Source of the DNA: Candidatus Thalassarchaeaceae archaeon
GTDB taxonomy: Archaea > Thermoplasmatota > Poseidoniia > Poseidoniales > Thalassarchaeaceae
Assembly (NCBI GenBank): GCA_029250665.1
Contig: JAQXEV010000038.1
Coordinates: 1-35,955, forward strand
DNA: 35,955 nucleotides
Direction of reading: 5' to 3'
In this document: piece by piece, positions 9,590-18,166 of the stretch
How positions within the stretch are numbered: position 1 is the stretch's first letter
Layout of the letters: every line of letters starts with the position of its first letter
Notes under the pieces: model-generated
Database searches by the model: none
The model's input: only the letters and a program-made list of their open reading frames with translations
Told to the model about the DNA's origin: nothing
Position numbers and translations under genes: made by a program

Positions 9590-10252
9590 TCAGAAGATTT
9601 TGGCTGCGGTAGTGAATACCCTTGCATCAGGATAATCCGAGCAGTATTGGTAGGCGTAGGTGGTACGCACCTTACCCGAGGAATCTACGAGGAACTCTCC
9701 TGTAGACATCCAAGGATTGTCTACTAGAGGACGATCGATTGCACGCCTAGCCTCTTGGAAGTCAAGTCCGATCTCCTTCGAGTGACACCAAGTTTCCTCA
9801 GGAGCGTCATACAGTACTTGTTCCACACCAAAGTTTGCCAGCCCGTAGGCGTTGTATACAACATATTCAGGGTCGCAAAGTATCGGACAAGAAATCTCGT
9901 ACTTTTCGCGATATTCAGCGGCTCTCTCCGGCTCTCCCTGGCCTATGATAACTGGAGTTATTCCAGCGGCAATATAGTCGTCGTACTCGTCGCTGAGTCT
10001 TGATGCTCTATCGAGTCCACACCCACAACCAAAGTGGCGCCAAAACATCAGAAGAGCCGGGCCATCCGACCAGAATGAGGACAATTGACGTGGGGTACCA
10101 GTATGATCGAGCAATTCGAGGTCTGGTGCGTTGGTGCCGACATCGAGGAGTTTCGATCGCTTATCTCCAGGTCCAGCAACCCAGATATCGAGCCATTCCT
10201 TCTCAGCGGCTTCAGTCAGTCCCTCAGTGTCTTCCATACCTACTTTAGGCAT
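9590..10252 (-). CDS. AhpC/TSA-type peroxiredoxin-like (thioredoxin-fold) protein with CxC motif
   Basis: GTNAPDLELLDHTG...LLMFWRHFGCGCGLDRASRL...ITPVIIGQG...DPEYVVYNAYGL; ATG at 10252 avoids overlap with the SemiSWEET gene. Confidence 0.7.
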   Translation of the reverse strand: MPKVGMEDTEGLTEAAEKEWLDIWVAGPGDKRSKLLDVGTNAPDLELLDHTGTPRQLSSFWSDGPALLMFWRHFGCGCGLDRASRLSDEYDDYIAAGITPVIIGQGEPERAAEYREKYEISCPILCDPEYVVYNAYGLANFGVEQVLYDAPEETWCHSKEIGLDFQEARRAIDRPLVDNPWMSTGEFLVDSSGKVRTTYAYQYCSDYPDARVFTTAAKIF

Positions 10253-10277
10253 CTTTGTACAAAATAAAGATTTAGCC

Positions 10278-10565
10278 CTAACGACGTAGTCGTAGAACAC
10301 CAATGATGATGGCAAGAATGCAGGATAAGGCTGCGATATTTGCGAAAACCATCGCCATAGACTCGATGACTATTCCATAGAATAACCACATCGTCAGAGA
10401 GGCTGAAACCAGAGAGAAAGTCGGTAACGAAATTCCCTCATGCTTGCCCTCAGACCAGACTTTGCGAATCTGTGGGAACCATGCGATTACACCGAGAAAT
10501 CCCGCTGCGACGCCAATCGCTTCAACCCAGAGTGGAATCGTCGTCGCCAATTCCCGACACCTCAC
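10278..10565 (-). CDS. SemiSWEET / PQ-loop small transporter
   Basis: Three TM segments with GVIAWFPQIRKVWSEGKHEGISLPTFSLVSASLTMWLFYG; GTGA start/stop overlap with the upstream gene. Confidence 0.8.
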   Translation of the reverse strand: MRCRELATTIPLWVEAIGVAAGFLGVIAWFPQIRKVWSEGKHEGISLPTFSLVSASLTMWLFYGIVIESMAMVFANIAALSCILAIIIGVLRLRR

Positions 10566-11461
10566 AATGGCAGGTCATCGCGCTCGGCCTTCTCGCCGTC
10601 AGACCAATCGTATAGACCACGAGCTGTTTTCTTTCCGAGGCTGCCCTCGGCGACAAGCGCCTCGAGCAGAGGATGAGGCCGATACGAATCATCATCAAAG
10701 GCTTCAGCCAAATTATTCAGAATGTCGCGACGAACATCTAGCCCAACCAAGTCACTAAGTTCGAGCGGTCCCATTGGATGTCGATATCCTAATCTCATTG
10801 CAGTATCAATATCGCTGGCACTGGCAACGCCATCAGCCAGCATTCGAATCGCTTCATTACCCAGGATTACTCCGAGCCTGCTCGTTGCAAATCCAGGTAC
10901 ATCGCGCACCAAAATCGTCTCTTTTCCCATGGCAGAACCGATGGACTGAGCTGCTTCAACAGTCTCATCAGAGCAGTTGTCATGACGAACAATCTCAAGC
11001 AATTTCATGATTGGAACTGGATTGAAGAAGTGCATCCCGATAACTCTGTCAGCACAAGTAGTGGCCTCTGCGATTGCGCCAATCGGAAGTCCCGAAGTAT
11101 TCGTCGCAAGTATAGCGTGGGCCGGAGCCATCGACTCGAGATCCCGGAAGATACTCTGTTTCAATTCCATAATCTCAGGAACAGCCTCGATAACCAAGTC
11201 AGCCCCAGAAACGGCCTCAGCCATATCCGCGCATGCACTTAGATTTCCTTCCCACTCTGCCTTCTGCTCAGCAGTGGTCTTGCCACGAGCAATTCCTTTG
11301 TCCCAGAAGGAGTCGACAGCAGCCATCCCCTTCGCTAATCCTTCAGGAAAAGTATCGAACAATCGAGTCTCCCAACCGGTTTGAGCGCAGACCTGAGCAA
11401 TCCCTGCGCCCATCGTCCCGGCGCCGATTACGGCGACGGTACGAATGCCCATTCGTTTCAC
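10562..11461 (-). CDS. 3-hydroxyacyl-CoA dehydrogenase (NAD-binding)
   Basis: VAVIGAGTMGAGIAQVCAQTGW, TNTSGLPI, GMHFFNPVPIMKLLEIV, RHPMGPLELSDLVGLD; start GTG 11461 or ATG 11452. Confidence 0.93.
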   Translation of the reverse strand: MKRMGIRTVAVIGAGTMGAGIAQVCAQTGWETRLFDTFPEGLAKGMAAVDSFWDKGIARGKTTAEQKAEWEGNLSACADMAEAVSGADLVIEAVPEIMELKQSIFRDLESMAPAHAILATNTSGLPIGAIAEATTCADRVIGMHFFNPVPIMKLLEIVRHDNCSDETVEAAQSIGSAMGKETILVRDVPGFATSRLGVILGNEAIRMLADGVASASDIDTAMRLGYRHPMGPLELSDLVGLDVRRDILNNLAEAFDDDSYRPHPLLEALVAEGSLGKKTARGLYDWSDGEKAERDDLPL

Positions 11462-12018
11462 TCCCTGCCGTATGCCGCTAATGCAGCCTGAAACAGTCGT
11501 TGCCGCGGAACATCATGCTCCAAGAAGCAAGTGAAAGGAGCCACATCTTTGAGCAATTCAATCGCCGAGACATAAGCGCCGTAAATGAAGGGGTCAGCGA
11601 CCTCAGTCGCTGGAATATTGATTCCCAACTTAGCCAATCCCTTCCGCGTATCTTCGTCCCAAATCGCGTAGGTGTGTTGGGTGAAGTGGAGGTAGGAGGA
11701 GAGTCTGACTATGTCGGAGCGAGCATTTGGGGTAAAGGAGTCGAGTAACAGAGTGTCGGGGTAACGAATCGCATACATCGCTAGTTTCACTTCGCGCGTA
11801 GTTTCGTCTCGCCAATCTCTCTTGCCTAATCCCATCCATTCATCGACCATATCGAACATGTCATTGGTGTAAGGTCGATGCACTCTGTAGAGCAGTTTTT
11901 CGTAGCCTTCAGCGTCTTGATCGGCTGAATGGTGGTGCTCGTGAAATAGGTCGGTTAATTTGTCAAAGAATGGCTTACAGCTCTCCTTATCGAAGGCCAG
12001 GAGTGATAGATGTTGCAT
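11458..12018 (-). CDS. Conserved-looking protein of unknown function in the boxB-like operon
   Basis: ORF with ATG at 12018 (after the boxB-like stop); 4-bp GTGA overlap with the downstream dehydrogenase; no family recognised. Confidence 0.7.
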   Translation of the reverse strand: MQHLSLLAFDKESCKPFFDKLTDLFHEHHHSADQDAEGYEKLLYRVHRPYTNDMFDMVDEWMGLGKRDWRDETTREVKLAMYAIRYPDTLLLDSFTPNARSDIVRLSSYLHFTQHTYAIWDEDTRKGLAKLGINIPATEVADPFIYGAYVSAIELLKDVAPFTCFLEHDVPRQRLFQAALAAYGRE

Positions 12019-12035
12019 GAAATCACCCGTTAGGC

Positions 12036-13217
12036 TCAGTCGCCCTTCCACTCGCGGTATTGAATCCATTCTTCTTGCATGTATTCGTTAATCAGACGTT
12101 CTTCGTCCGCATCGGTGGGAAGAACGTCGTCGAGGTAAGCCTGCCAATCTGCGTCACTTCCTTCGAAGTCATCGCCTTCAATCGTGTAACGCTTTGCTGA
12201 GTATTTTCCGATTCCTCGGTTGAATTTGTCAGACGGAATAAACAACTCAGGCTCGCCTTCCTTCCGGGCCTGACTAATTCTGCGCATCTCGTCGCGAAGT
12301 TCCTGGAAATAGAGCTCACGGCTCGCTTCGTTGAGGTGATCACGGTCGGCAGCATCGCTGGACTCGCGTTCATCATAGCGCCCCTTGATTCCGTAAACAT
12401 AGGCCCACTGGGCGCTTGTCGAGTCGTCAGTTCCAAACAGGTCGAGGCCGGTGCTGACCCACTTGTTGACGTATTTCTGGAGAAGAGCGCATGGGATTAC
12501 TCCCTGCTTGACGATTCGGCGTAGTCCATTGGCTCCGGTGCCAAGGTGGAAGGATTCCTCCTTCAGCATCGGTCCCATCGAGGCGGCGAGTGGCTGGAAA
12601 GAAGATGTGCTGAGCATCTTCAGTTGGTACTTGCCGTCTCGGTCGATGAAGTGAGTGAAGCAGAAGAAGTCCAACCAGTGGTCGATTGGTTCGTTGAACG
12701 AACCTAGAATTCGAGTTCCTTCCTGTGCATTACGCTCGAGCAGCTTTGCTGCCTCACGCACTCCGTGCTCACCGAAGTAAGTACAGAGAAGGTAAGCCAT
12801 CTGCCATCCGTGGCGCTGTTCTTCGCACATGATTCGTAGGGCTGACTTGCGGTCATACTCAGTCGGTGCGGTCGCCAGCAGGTGGTTCTGCTGCTCGACG
12901 CTGGCGAATTCTGTATCGCCCTGCACGCTGACCATCGAGATGATTGCGTCACGGATGTTTTGCTGTGGGATCTGCATTCGGCGCTGCCACTTGGGCATGC
13001 CTTGAAAATCGCCGAATTCGATCTGGGAACCAGCGGTGTCCCAGTCGAACTTGATGTCGAATCGGTAATCTCCCAGCCACGAGGGATCGAATCCAATTCG
13101 TGTCTGCCAATCACTGAAATCTTGTATCCACACCTCGAAGTTCGGGGTGTAGTCCTGTACGATCTCTTCCTCTGTCATGAGGTGGGCCAGAAGCAGCCTG
13201 TATTTCAACCACTTCAC
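12036..13217 (-). CDS. BoxB-like (benzoyl-CoA 2,3-epoxidase subunit B family) diiron oxygenase
   Basis: VQGDTEFASVEQQNHLLATAPTEYD, CEEQRHGWQMAYLL (ExxH), FCFTHFIDRDGKYQLKMLSTSSFQPLAASMGPMLKEESFHLG (ExxH), LQKYVNKWVSTGLDLFG, GIKGRYDE all resemble BoxB as recalled. Confidence 0.8.
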   Translation of the reverse strand: MKWLKYRLLLAHLMTEEEIVQDYTPNFEVWIQDFSDWQTRIGFDPSWLGDYRFDIKFDWDTAGSQIEFGDFQGMPKWQRRMQIPQQNIRDAIISMVSVQGDTEFASVEQQNHLLATAPTEYDRKSALRIMCEEQRHGWQMAYLLCTYFGEHGVREAAKLLERNAQEGTRILGSFNEPIDHWLDFFCFTHFIDRDGKYQLKMLSTSSFQPLAASMGPMLKEESFHLGTGANGLRRIVKQGVIPCALLQKYVNKWVSTGLDLFGTDDSTSAQWAYVYGIKGRYDERESSDAADRDHLNEASRELYFQELRDEMRRISQARKEGEPELFIPSDKFNRGIGKYSAKRYTIEGDDFEGSDADWQAYLDDVLPTDADEERLINEYMQEEWIQYREWKGD

Positions 13218-13261
13218 CGAAGACTACGTCTTCGGCCGACCAAAATTTTCGATCGATGTGT

Positions 13262-14152
13262 TCAGCGACCTTCGAAGCGAGGTGTGCGACGCTCGACATA
13301 AGCGGCGATTCCTTCCTTCGCGTCAGCGCTGTTGAACAGAGCTGCTTGCAACTCGCGCTCAAGCGCAAGGTGATACTCGAAAGGCATCTCAGGTCCGGAT
13401 TGGACTGAGCGCTTGATGTTGCCAACTGCCATCGTAGCCTTGTAAGGTAGGCAGAACTGGCTGGCGTAGTCGAGAATGTCCTGGCGGAATTCGTCCAGTG
13501 AGCCGTCCCAAACATCGTTGAAGAGGTCGATTTCCTTAGCCTTCTCAAAGGCCATCAGCTCGCCGCTGACCATGTATTCGAGAGCGCGCGACTTGCCGAT
13601 GAGGCGAGATAGTCGCGCAGTGCCGCCTGTTCCTGCAAGCACACCGAGGTTAATCTCAGGAAGTCCACACTTGCCTGCATCCTTGCGAGCTATACGAATG
13701 TCGCAGGCCATTGCGATCTCAAGTCCGCCGCCGACAGCGTGACCGTTGATTGCACAAATGACGAGCTTCGGAGTCTGCTCGAGGCGGCTAAGTGTCTCGT
13801 TAGCGTGAAGGCAGAAATTGTACTTGAAGCCCGGTGTAACCGAGTTCAACATCTGGATGCTTGCACCGGCAGAGAAGAACTTGTGTCCATTGCCTGTGAA
13901 GACGATGACGCTGACGTCGTCATCAAAGCGCGCCTTGACGACAGCGGTATCGATGTCGCGCATCATCTCGTGCGTGTATGTGTTCGGGCCGACTTCGTCG
14001 CCCTCAAGTGGAGCACCCGCCGAATTCGAAGCGAGTTCGATGATGGCGATTCCGTTTTCTGTGACTCCGTAGTTTACCAAGCGGTTTGGCATGGGTTCGA
14101 GTTCAGGCCATGAGGTCATGGCGCATCGACCGTAGGTCGGATTATGAATCAC
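13262..14152 (-). CDS. Enoyl-CoA hydratase/isomerase family protein
   Basis: FFSAGASIQML, NGHAVGGGLEIAMACDIRIAR, PEINLGVLAGTGGTARL; likely true start at MTSWPELE (internal Met). Confidence 0.88.
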   Translation of the reverse strand: MIHNPTYGRCAMTSWPELEPMPNRLVNYGVTENGIAIIELASNSAGAPLEGDEVGPNTYTHEMMRDIDTAVVKARFDDDVSVIVFTGNGHKFFSAGASIQMLNSVTPGFKYNFCLHANETLSRLEQTPKLVICAINGHAVGGGLEIAMACDIRIARKDAGKCGLPEINLGVLAGTGGTARLSRLIGKSRALEYMVSGELMAFEKAKEIDLFNDVWDGSLDEFRQDILDYASQFCLPYKATMAVGNIKRSVQSGPEMPFEYHLALERELQAALFNSADAKEGIAAYVERRTPRFEGR

Positions 14153-14181
14153 ACGGGTACGCTTGGAGCCTCAAAAATCGC

Positions 14182-15405
14182 TCAAGCGTCGTTTTCAGAG
14201 AAGGAAGTATGACCTCCTCCTCGCTGCTGGGACTTCCACTGAACTCCTATTTCTTCGGCCCGCGGGCTTGCTTCCCAGACATCTCTTGAGAGGGCCTTTC
14301 GGAACGGCATGCGGGAGACCATTCGGCCGTCTGCGAGTTGTTTACGGCGGAGCATGCCGATTTTGACGATGGGCCATAATGCTCGTCGAAATAATCCGGG
14401 TTGGTAGACCCATTTCATGAAGGCGAGCCCATCGCCTTTGCGCGCTTGGTCACGCATCCAATAGCGCGCGACCATTTTGAATCCACGATCGCCAATTCGA
14501 TTCATCAAGAACCGGTTTATGGCGCTCGCTCGAATAAGTGGAATCAAGCGACTACGGACTTGTTTTTCATAATCATTCGAGTCCATAATCGAGTTGGCAG
14601 CCATCGCTCCGCTGGTGATTGCATAACGCATCCCAAAACCCCACATGAAGTCCTGCAAGCCGCCGGCTTCGCCGACATAATGCCTGTCTTCGTGGATGTA
14701 GTGGTCGGGTAGTGAGAAGTCACCCTTCCCGCCGACGCGTTTTATCGGTTGGCGGTTGAGTTCGTAGTGTTCCTCGTACCAAGCGATGGTCTCGTTGAGG
14801 TATCGTCCGGACTTCTTTTGCTGACGCCAGAGGCAGGTGCAGATGAGGCCTATTCCGTCGATGATAATCAGGTAGGAATAGGCTCCCGGAGCGAGTTTGT
14901 CATTGAGTTGGAAAGCGACGTGGTTGGGGTGGTCGGTATGAAAAATCTCTCCGAAGGCAACGGCGCTGGATTCCTTTGGTCCAGCAGCGATTATGTCGCA
15001 TTCGCTGGGGTCTTTACGCGTCTCGTAGTGGATATTTGCGCCAGCAGCTAGGGCCATTCGCTTGAATCCTTGATCGATGCAGTGTTCGTCAGTTCCCCGC
15101 TCGACGACTCTGAATGCGATTCCATCGGTTACTGGATTACTGATCTCGTCGTCGGGATGGATGAGATCGATGATGCTGAATGCATCCGACTTGAATTCGT
15201 TAGGATCCAAACCCCACTCACGCATCTCGTCGAAGAAGTCGGTATCACTGCTCCAATTCTCAAGGCCCTGGAAATCACCGTCGAAGCGCGCGCCTGAGTC
15301 CTTGCGAATCTCGTGCACGTGGACATCATACCCTCCGCGCGCGAGTATAGTCGCAGCCGAGAGTCCCGAAAGTCCTGCACCGAGGATGTCTATGCGGCGG
15401 CTCAC
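14182..15405 (-). CDS. Geranylgeranyl reductase-family FAD-dependent oxidoreductase
   Basis: N-terminal ILGAGLSGLSAATILARGGYDVHVHE dinucleotide fold; HYVGEAGGLQDFMWGFGMRYAITSGAMAA resembles the GGR family FAD-binding region. Confidence 0.8.
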   Translation of the reverse strand: MSRRIDILGAGLSGLSAATILARGGYDVHVHEIRKDSGARFDGDFQGLENWSSDTDFFDEMREWGLDPNEFKSDAFSIIDLIHPDDEISNPVTDGIAFRVVERGTDEHCIDQGFKRMALAAGANIHYETRKDPSECDIIAAGPKESSAVAFGEIFHTDHPNHVAFQLNDKLAPGAYSYLIIIDGIGLICTCLWRQQKKSGRYLNETIAWYEEHYELNRQPIKRVGGKGDFSLPDHYIHEDRHYVGEAGGLQDFMWGFGMRYAITSGAMAANSIMDSNDYEKQVRSRLIPLIRASAINRFLMNRIGDRGFKMVARYWMRDQARKGDGLAFMKWVYQPGLFRRALWPIVKIGMLRRKQLADGRMVSRMPFRKALSRDVWEASPRAEEIGVQWKSQQRGGGHTSFSENDA

Positions 15406-15485
15406 GAGACGACGACCCTGATGCTGTGTTTGAATGGTTGCTTGTCTGTGCGAGGCATTGAAGCACTGAGTGGGGATGGGACTTC

Positions 15486-15908
15486 ATGCCTCGAGTCGTT
15501 GTTCGCGTCGAGTCAGAGAAACTCGAACCTGAGGATCTCCGAGGGCTGGTCGACCCACAGGGCTGCGGTAGCGTGGTATCCTTCGTCGGTCTGACTCGGG
15601 GAGAGGACGATGGCGTCGAAGTTGAGAGATTGGAATTCGACGCCTGGGAAGAGAAGCTTCCGTCAGTGCTCAACCGATTGGCATTCGACGCAGTTGAGCG
15701 CTTCGGCGTCTCATCGGTGGTGATTGCGCATCGTACAGGTGTGGTATTGCCTGCCGAGCCAATCGTTTGCATCCACGTTGGAAGCCCACACCGAGCTGAG
15801 GGATTCGAGGCCTGTTCTTGGCTGATAAGTGAGCTAAAGGCGCAAGCGCCGTTGTGGAAGAAGGAAATTCGAGCCGACGGTGAATTGTGGAAGGCTGGGC
15901 TCGGCTGA
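15486..15908 (+). CDS. moaE: Molybdopterin synthase catalytic subunit
   Basis: GSVVSFVGLTRGE, LEFDAWEEKL, VVIAHRTGVVLPAEPIVCIHVGSPHRAEGFEACSWLISELKAQAPLWKKE. Confidence 0.9.
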   Translation: MPRVVVRVESEKLEPEDLRGLVDPQGCGSVVSFVGLTRGEDDGVEVERLEFDAWEEKLPSVLNRLAFDAVERFGVSSVVIAHRTGVVLPAEPIVCIHVGSPHRAEGFEACSWLISELKAQAPLWKKEIRADGELWKAGLG

Positions 15909-15925
15909 GCGATTCGGCTGCCCAA

Positions 15926-17266
15926 TCATCCGCGCATCGAAGCGACAATGTCGTTTACAGCATGAGGCACATTTGAGGCGATTCCCTCGACCATCATCCA
16001 TCCGTGACCCTTGACCCCGTCGCCGACACAGCGGATGCCTTCAACTCCGATATCCATCGGTAGTTCGGCACCTTGTGGTGCGCGATTACACGGCCAGTTC
16101 CGATGATATGTGTGGACGCAGATTTCCTCGCCGTGGTCGGCGAGCCAAGGGATTGACTCGTAGAGTTCCTCGCGCCCTTTGTTAATCTCGGATTTGACCG
16201 AGGCATCTGGTACAAATTGGTGTGTGATCATCAGATGTTTTCCTTCGGGAGCGAGGCTTGGGTCGGAGAAGGTTGGAATGACAAAGCCTCCAACTCGCTC
16301 AAGATTCGGCAACATAGTCACCCCGCTGCTACGCACCGGAATGTCATCGTCGAGCGCGAAGCAGAACCCAATTCCACCAACTGCTTGAGTGTTTTTGACC
16401 TGCTCTCGCACGCTGTCGGCCACCTCGAAATCGTCTGATAGTGACTTCAGTAGATTCGGGTGGCCACCATTGTGAATGATTGAATCCGCGCCAACCCAAC
16501 TCGCTTCATCTCGACCACGTCGTCGTACCCCGACGCAGAATCGATGCTCTTTCGTAGATTCCTCCGCCGTCCCCGGAAGAATCTCAGTCACCTCATGACT
16601 CAATTTTACGCGCGTACCATTCTCTCGAAGTTCCGTGCGTAATCCATCGATTACGCCCTTACATCCACCTTTCGGAATGTGCGGCCGGTCTGACCAGAAG
16701 GAATTCTGCAATATCCGAACCACGGTCGAGGCCGGCATCTGATCGAAGCGTAGACTCACAGCAAAATTCGAGAAGGCATCAAGAAAATCGATGAATTCGT
16801 CGCTAAACTTCCTCTGAAGCCAAGTTCGGCCATCTACGGTTTCTTCTCCCCATGCCTGCTTGGCGTCCTTGGCAAGAAGTCCTGGAAGATTCATTGCATC
16901 CTTTGCAGAGAACCACGGTATTAACCCGTAAGCCGACTTTGAGGACTGATATTTTCCATCCTTTATTCGACAAGCGAAGTGGCTGGTTGGCAGGAAATCT
17001 ACCCCGTGACGACCGAGGTCTAACCCGCCTTTCGAACGTGGACCAAGTATCAGGTCTGAGAACGGTCCTTTGCGTCCGTGCGGAATCATGTGAACCGCAC
17101 CGGTGGGGATCTGATATCCGTCGTGATCATGTTGTGTGAATCGCCCACCGGCAAAGGACATCCGCTCGTAAACAGTGACGTCGAAATCACCAGTTTGAGC
17201 AAGTAGAGCAGCGGAACCAAGTCCACCGACTCCAGCTCCAACAACGAGTGCCTTCGGCTTTTTCAT
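15926..17266 (-). CDS. Phytoene desaturase/CrtI-like NAD(P)/FAD amine-oxidase-family oxidoreductase
   Basis: ALVVGAGVGGLGSAALLAQTGDFDVTVYERMSFAGGRFTQ; PKGGCKGVIDGLRTELRENG; C-terminal IRCVGDGVKGHGWMMVEGIASN. Confidence 0.8.
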   Translation of the reverse strand: MKKPKALVVGAGVGGLGSAALLAQTGDFDVTVYERMSFAGGRFTQHDHDGYQIPTGAVHMIPHGRKGPFSDLILGPRSKGGLDLGRHGVDFLPTSHFACRIKDGKYQSSKSAYGLIPWFSAKDAMNLPGLLAKDAKQAWGEETVDGRTWLQRKFSDEFIDFLDAFSNFAVSLRFDQMPASTVVRILQNSFWSDRPHIPKGGCKGVIDGLRTELRENGTRVKLSHEVTEILPGTAEESTKEHRFCVGVRRRGRDEASWVGADSIIHNGGHPNLLKSLSDDFEVADSVREQVKNTQAVGGIGFCFALDDDIPVRSSGVTMLPNLERVGGFVIPTFSDPSLAPEGKHLMITHQFVPDASVKSEINKGREELYESIPWLADHGEEICVHTYHRNWPCNRAPQGAELPMDIGVEGIRCVGDGVKGHGWMMVEGIASNVPHAVNDIVASMRG

Positions 17267-17280
17267 TCATAGATCACCAT

Positions 17281-17541
17281 TCAGGCGTAGACCAGCGCCC
17301 CGGTTGGGCACCAGAGAAGGCAGAGAAGGCAATCAGTGCAATTTTTTTCGATGACCTCGCATAATCCTTCGACGACGAGTGCATCGTCTTTGCAAGCCAT
17401 TAGACAATAGGAACATCCGACGCACAAGTCATTGATGACCTGCAATTTCTTGCCCTCTTCACTCGGTCTGTCATGATCGACGCCCGACTCGAGTTGTGGT
17501 ACGACCCCTGGAGTTGCCTTGTCTCGGAATGCCTCTGCCAC
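17281..17541 (-). CDS. 2[4Fe-4S] ferredoxin
   Basis: CVGCSYCLMACK and CTDCLLCLLWCP cysteine motifs. Confidence 0.88.
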   Translation of the reverse strand: MAEAFRDKATPGVVPQLESGVDHDRPSEEGKKLQVINDLCVGCSYCLMACKDDALVVEGLCEVIEKNCTDCLLCLLWCPTGALVYA

Positions 17542-17634
17542 GTTTTGTAGTAATCAATCAAGTATTTCAGAACCATGTTCTCCCTCCGGGCCTCTGATTA
17601 GGGATACGCACCTCCGCCAACCTGAGGCAAACGC

Positions 17635-18099
17635 ATGGAGGAATCATTCACGGGGATAATCGATGTCGGTTCGAAGCCTGTCGTTGCCCGCGAAGCAGTC
17701 GCAACGGGGCTGCTTCGTCTCTCACCTGAAAGTCTGGATGTAGTGGCTAATGGCCGCTCGGTCAAAGGAGATGTTCGTGAGGCTTCTACCGTCGCGGCGA
17801 TCCAGGCTGTGAAAGAGACGCCGCGCATGCTCCCTCATTGCCACCCGATTCCTATCGAGGGCTGCACAATAGATTGGGCGATTCAACGAGATGACTTCGG
17901 CGGTGCTTTGCGTTGCACGGTCACTGTTCGAACGCACTGGACAACTGGCGTGGAAATGGAGGCACTTTGTGGGGTAAACGCAGGACTTCTCTGTGCTTGG
18001 GACATGCTAAAATCAATCGAGAAGGACTCTGATGGTCAGTATCCTAGCGCGCAAATCGATGGGGTTCGCGTAATTCGTAAGAGCAAAGGTTCAGCTTAA
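17635..18099 (+). CDS. moaC: Cyclic pyranopterin monophosphate synthase accessory protein
   Basis: VAREAVATGLLRLS, GDVREASTVAAIQAVKETPRMLPHCHPIPIEGC, TGVEMEALCGVNAGLLCAWDMLKS. Confidence 0.92.
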   Translation: MEESFTGIIDVGSKPVVAREAVATGLLRLSPESLDVVANGRSVKGDVREASTVAAIQAVKETPRMLPHCHPIPIEGCTIDWAIQRDDFGGALRCTVTVRTHWTTGVEMEALCGVNAGLLCAWDMLKSIEKDSDGQYPSAQIDGVRVIRKSKGSA

Positions 18100-18166
18100 T
18101 TTACGGCCGATATGTCGAGCCTTGTCGACCCGTATGATTGAATGCTGAACGCTATTCGCAGCGGTC

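Noticed and set aside
12036-13217. PaaA (phenylacetyl-CoA epoxidase) assignment
   Set aside because: Length and motifs (VQGDTE..SVEQQ, FTHFIDRDGK.QL) fit BoxB better, and no PaaB/C/D/E partners were seen.
14255-14275. GCCCGCGGGC palindrome
   Set aside because: Inside the GGR-like coding sequence; short GC palindrome expected by chance.
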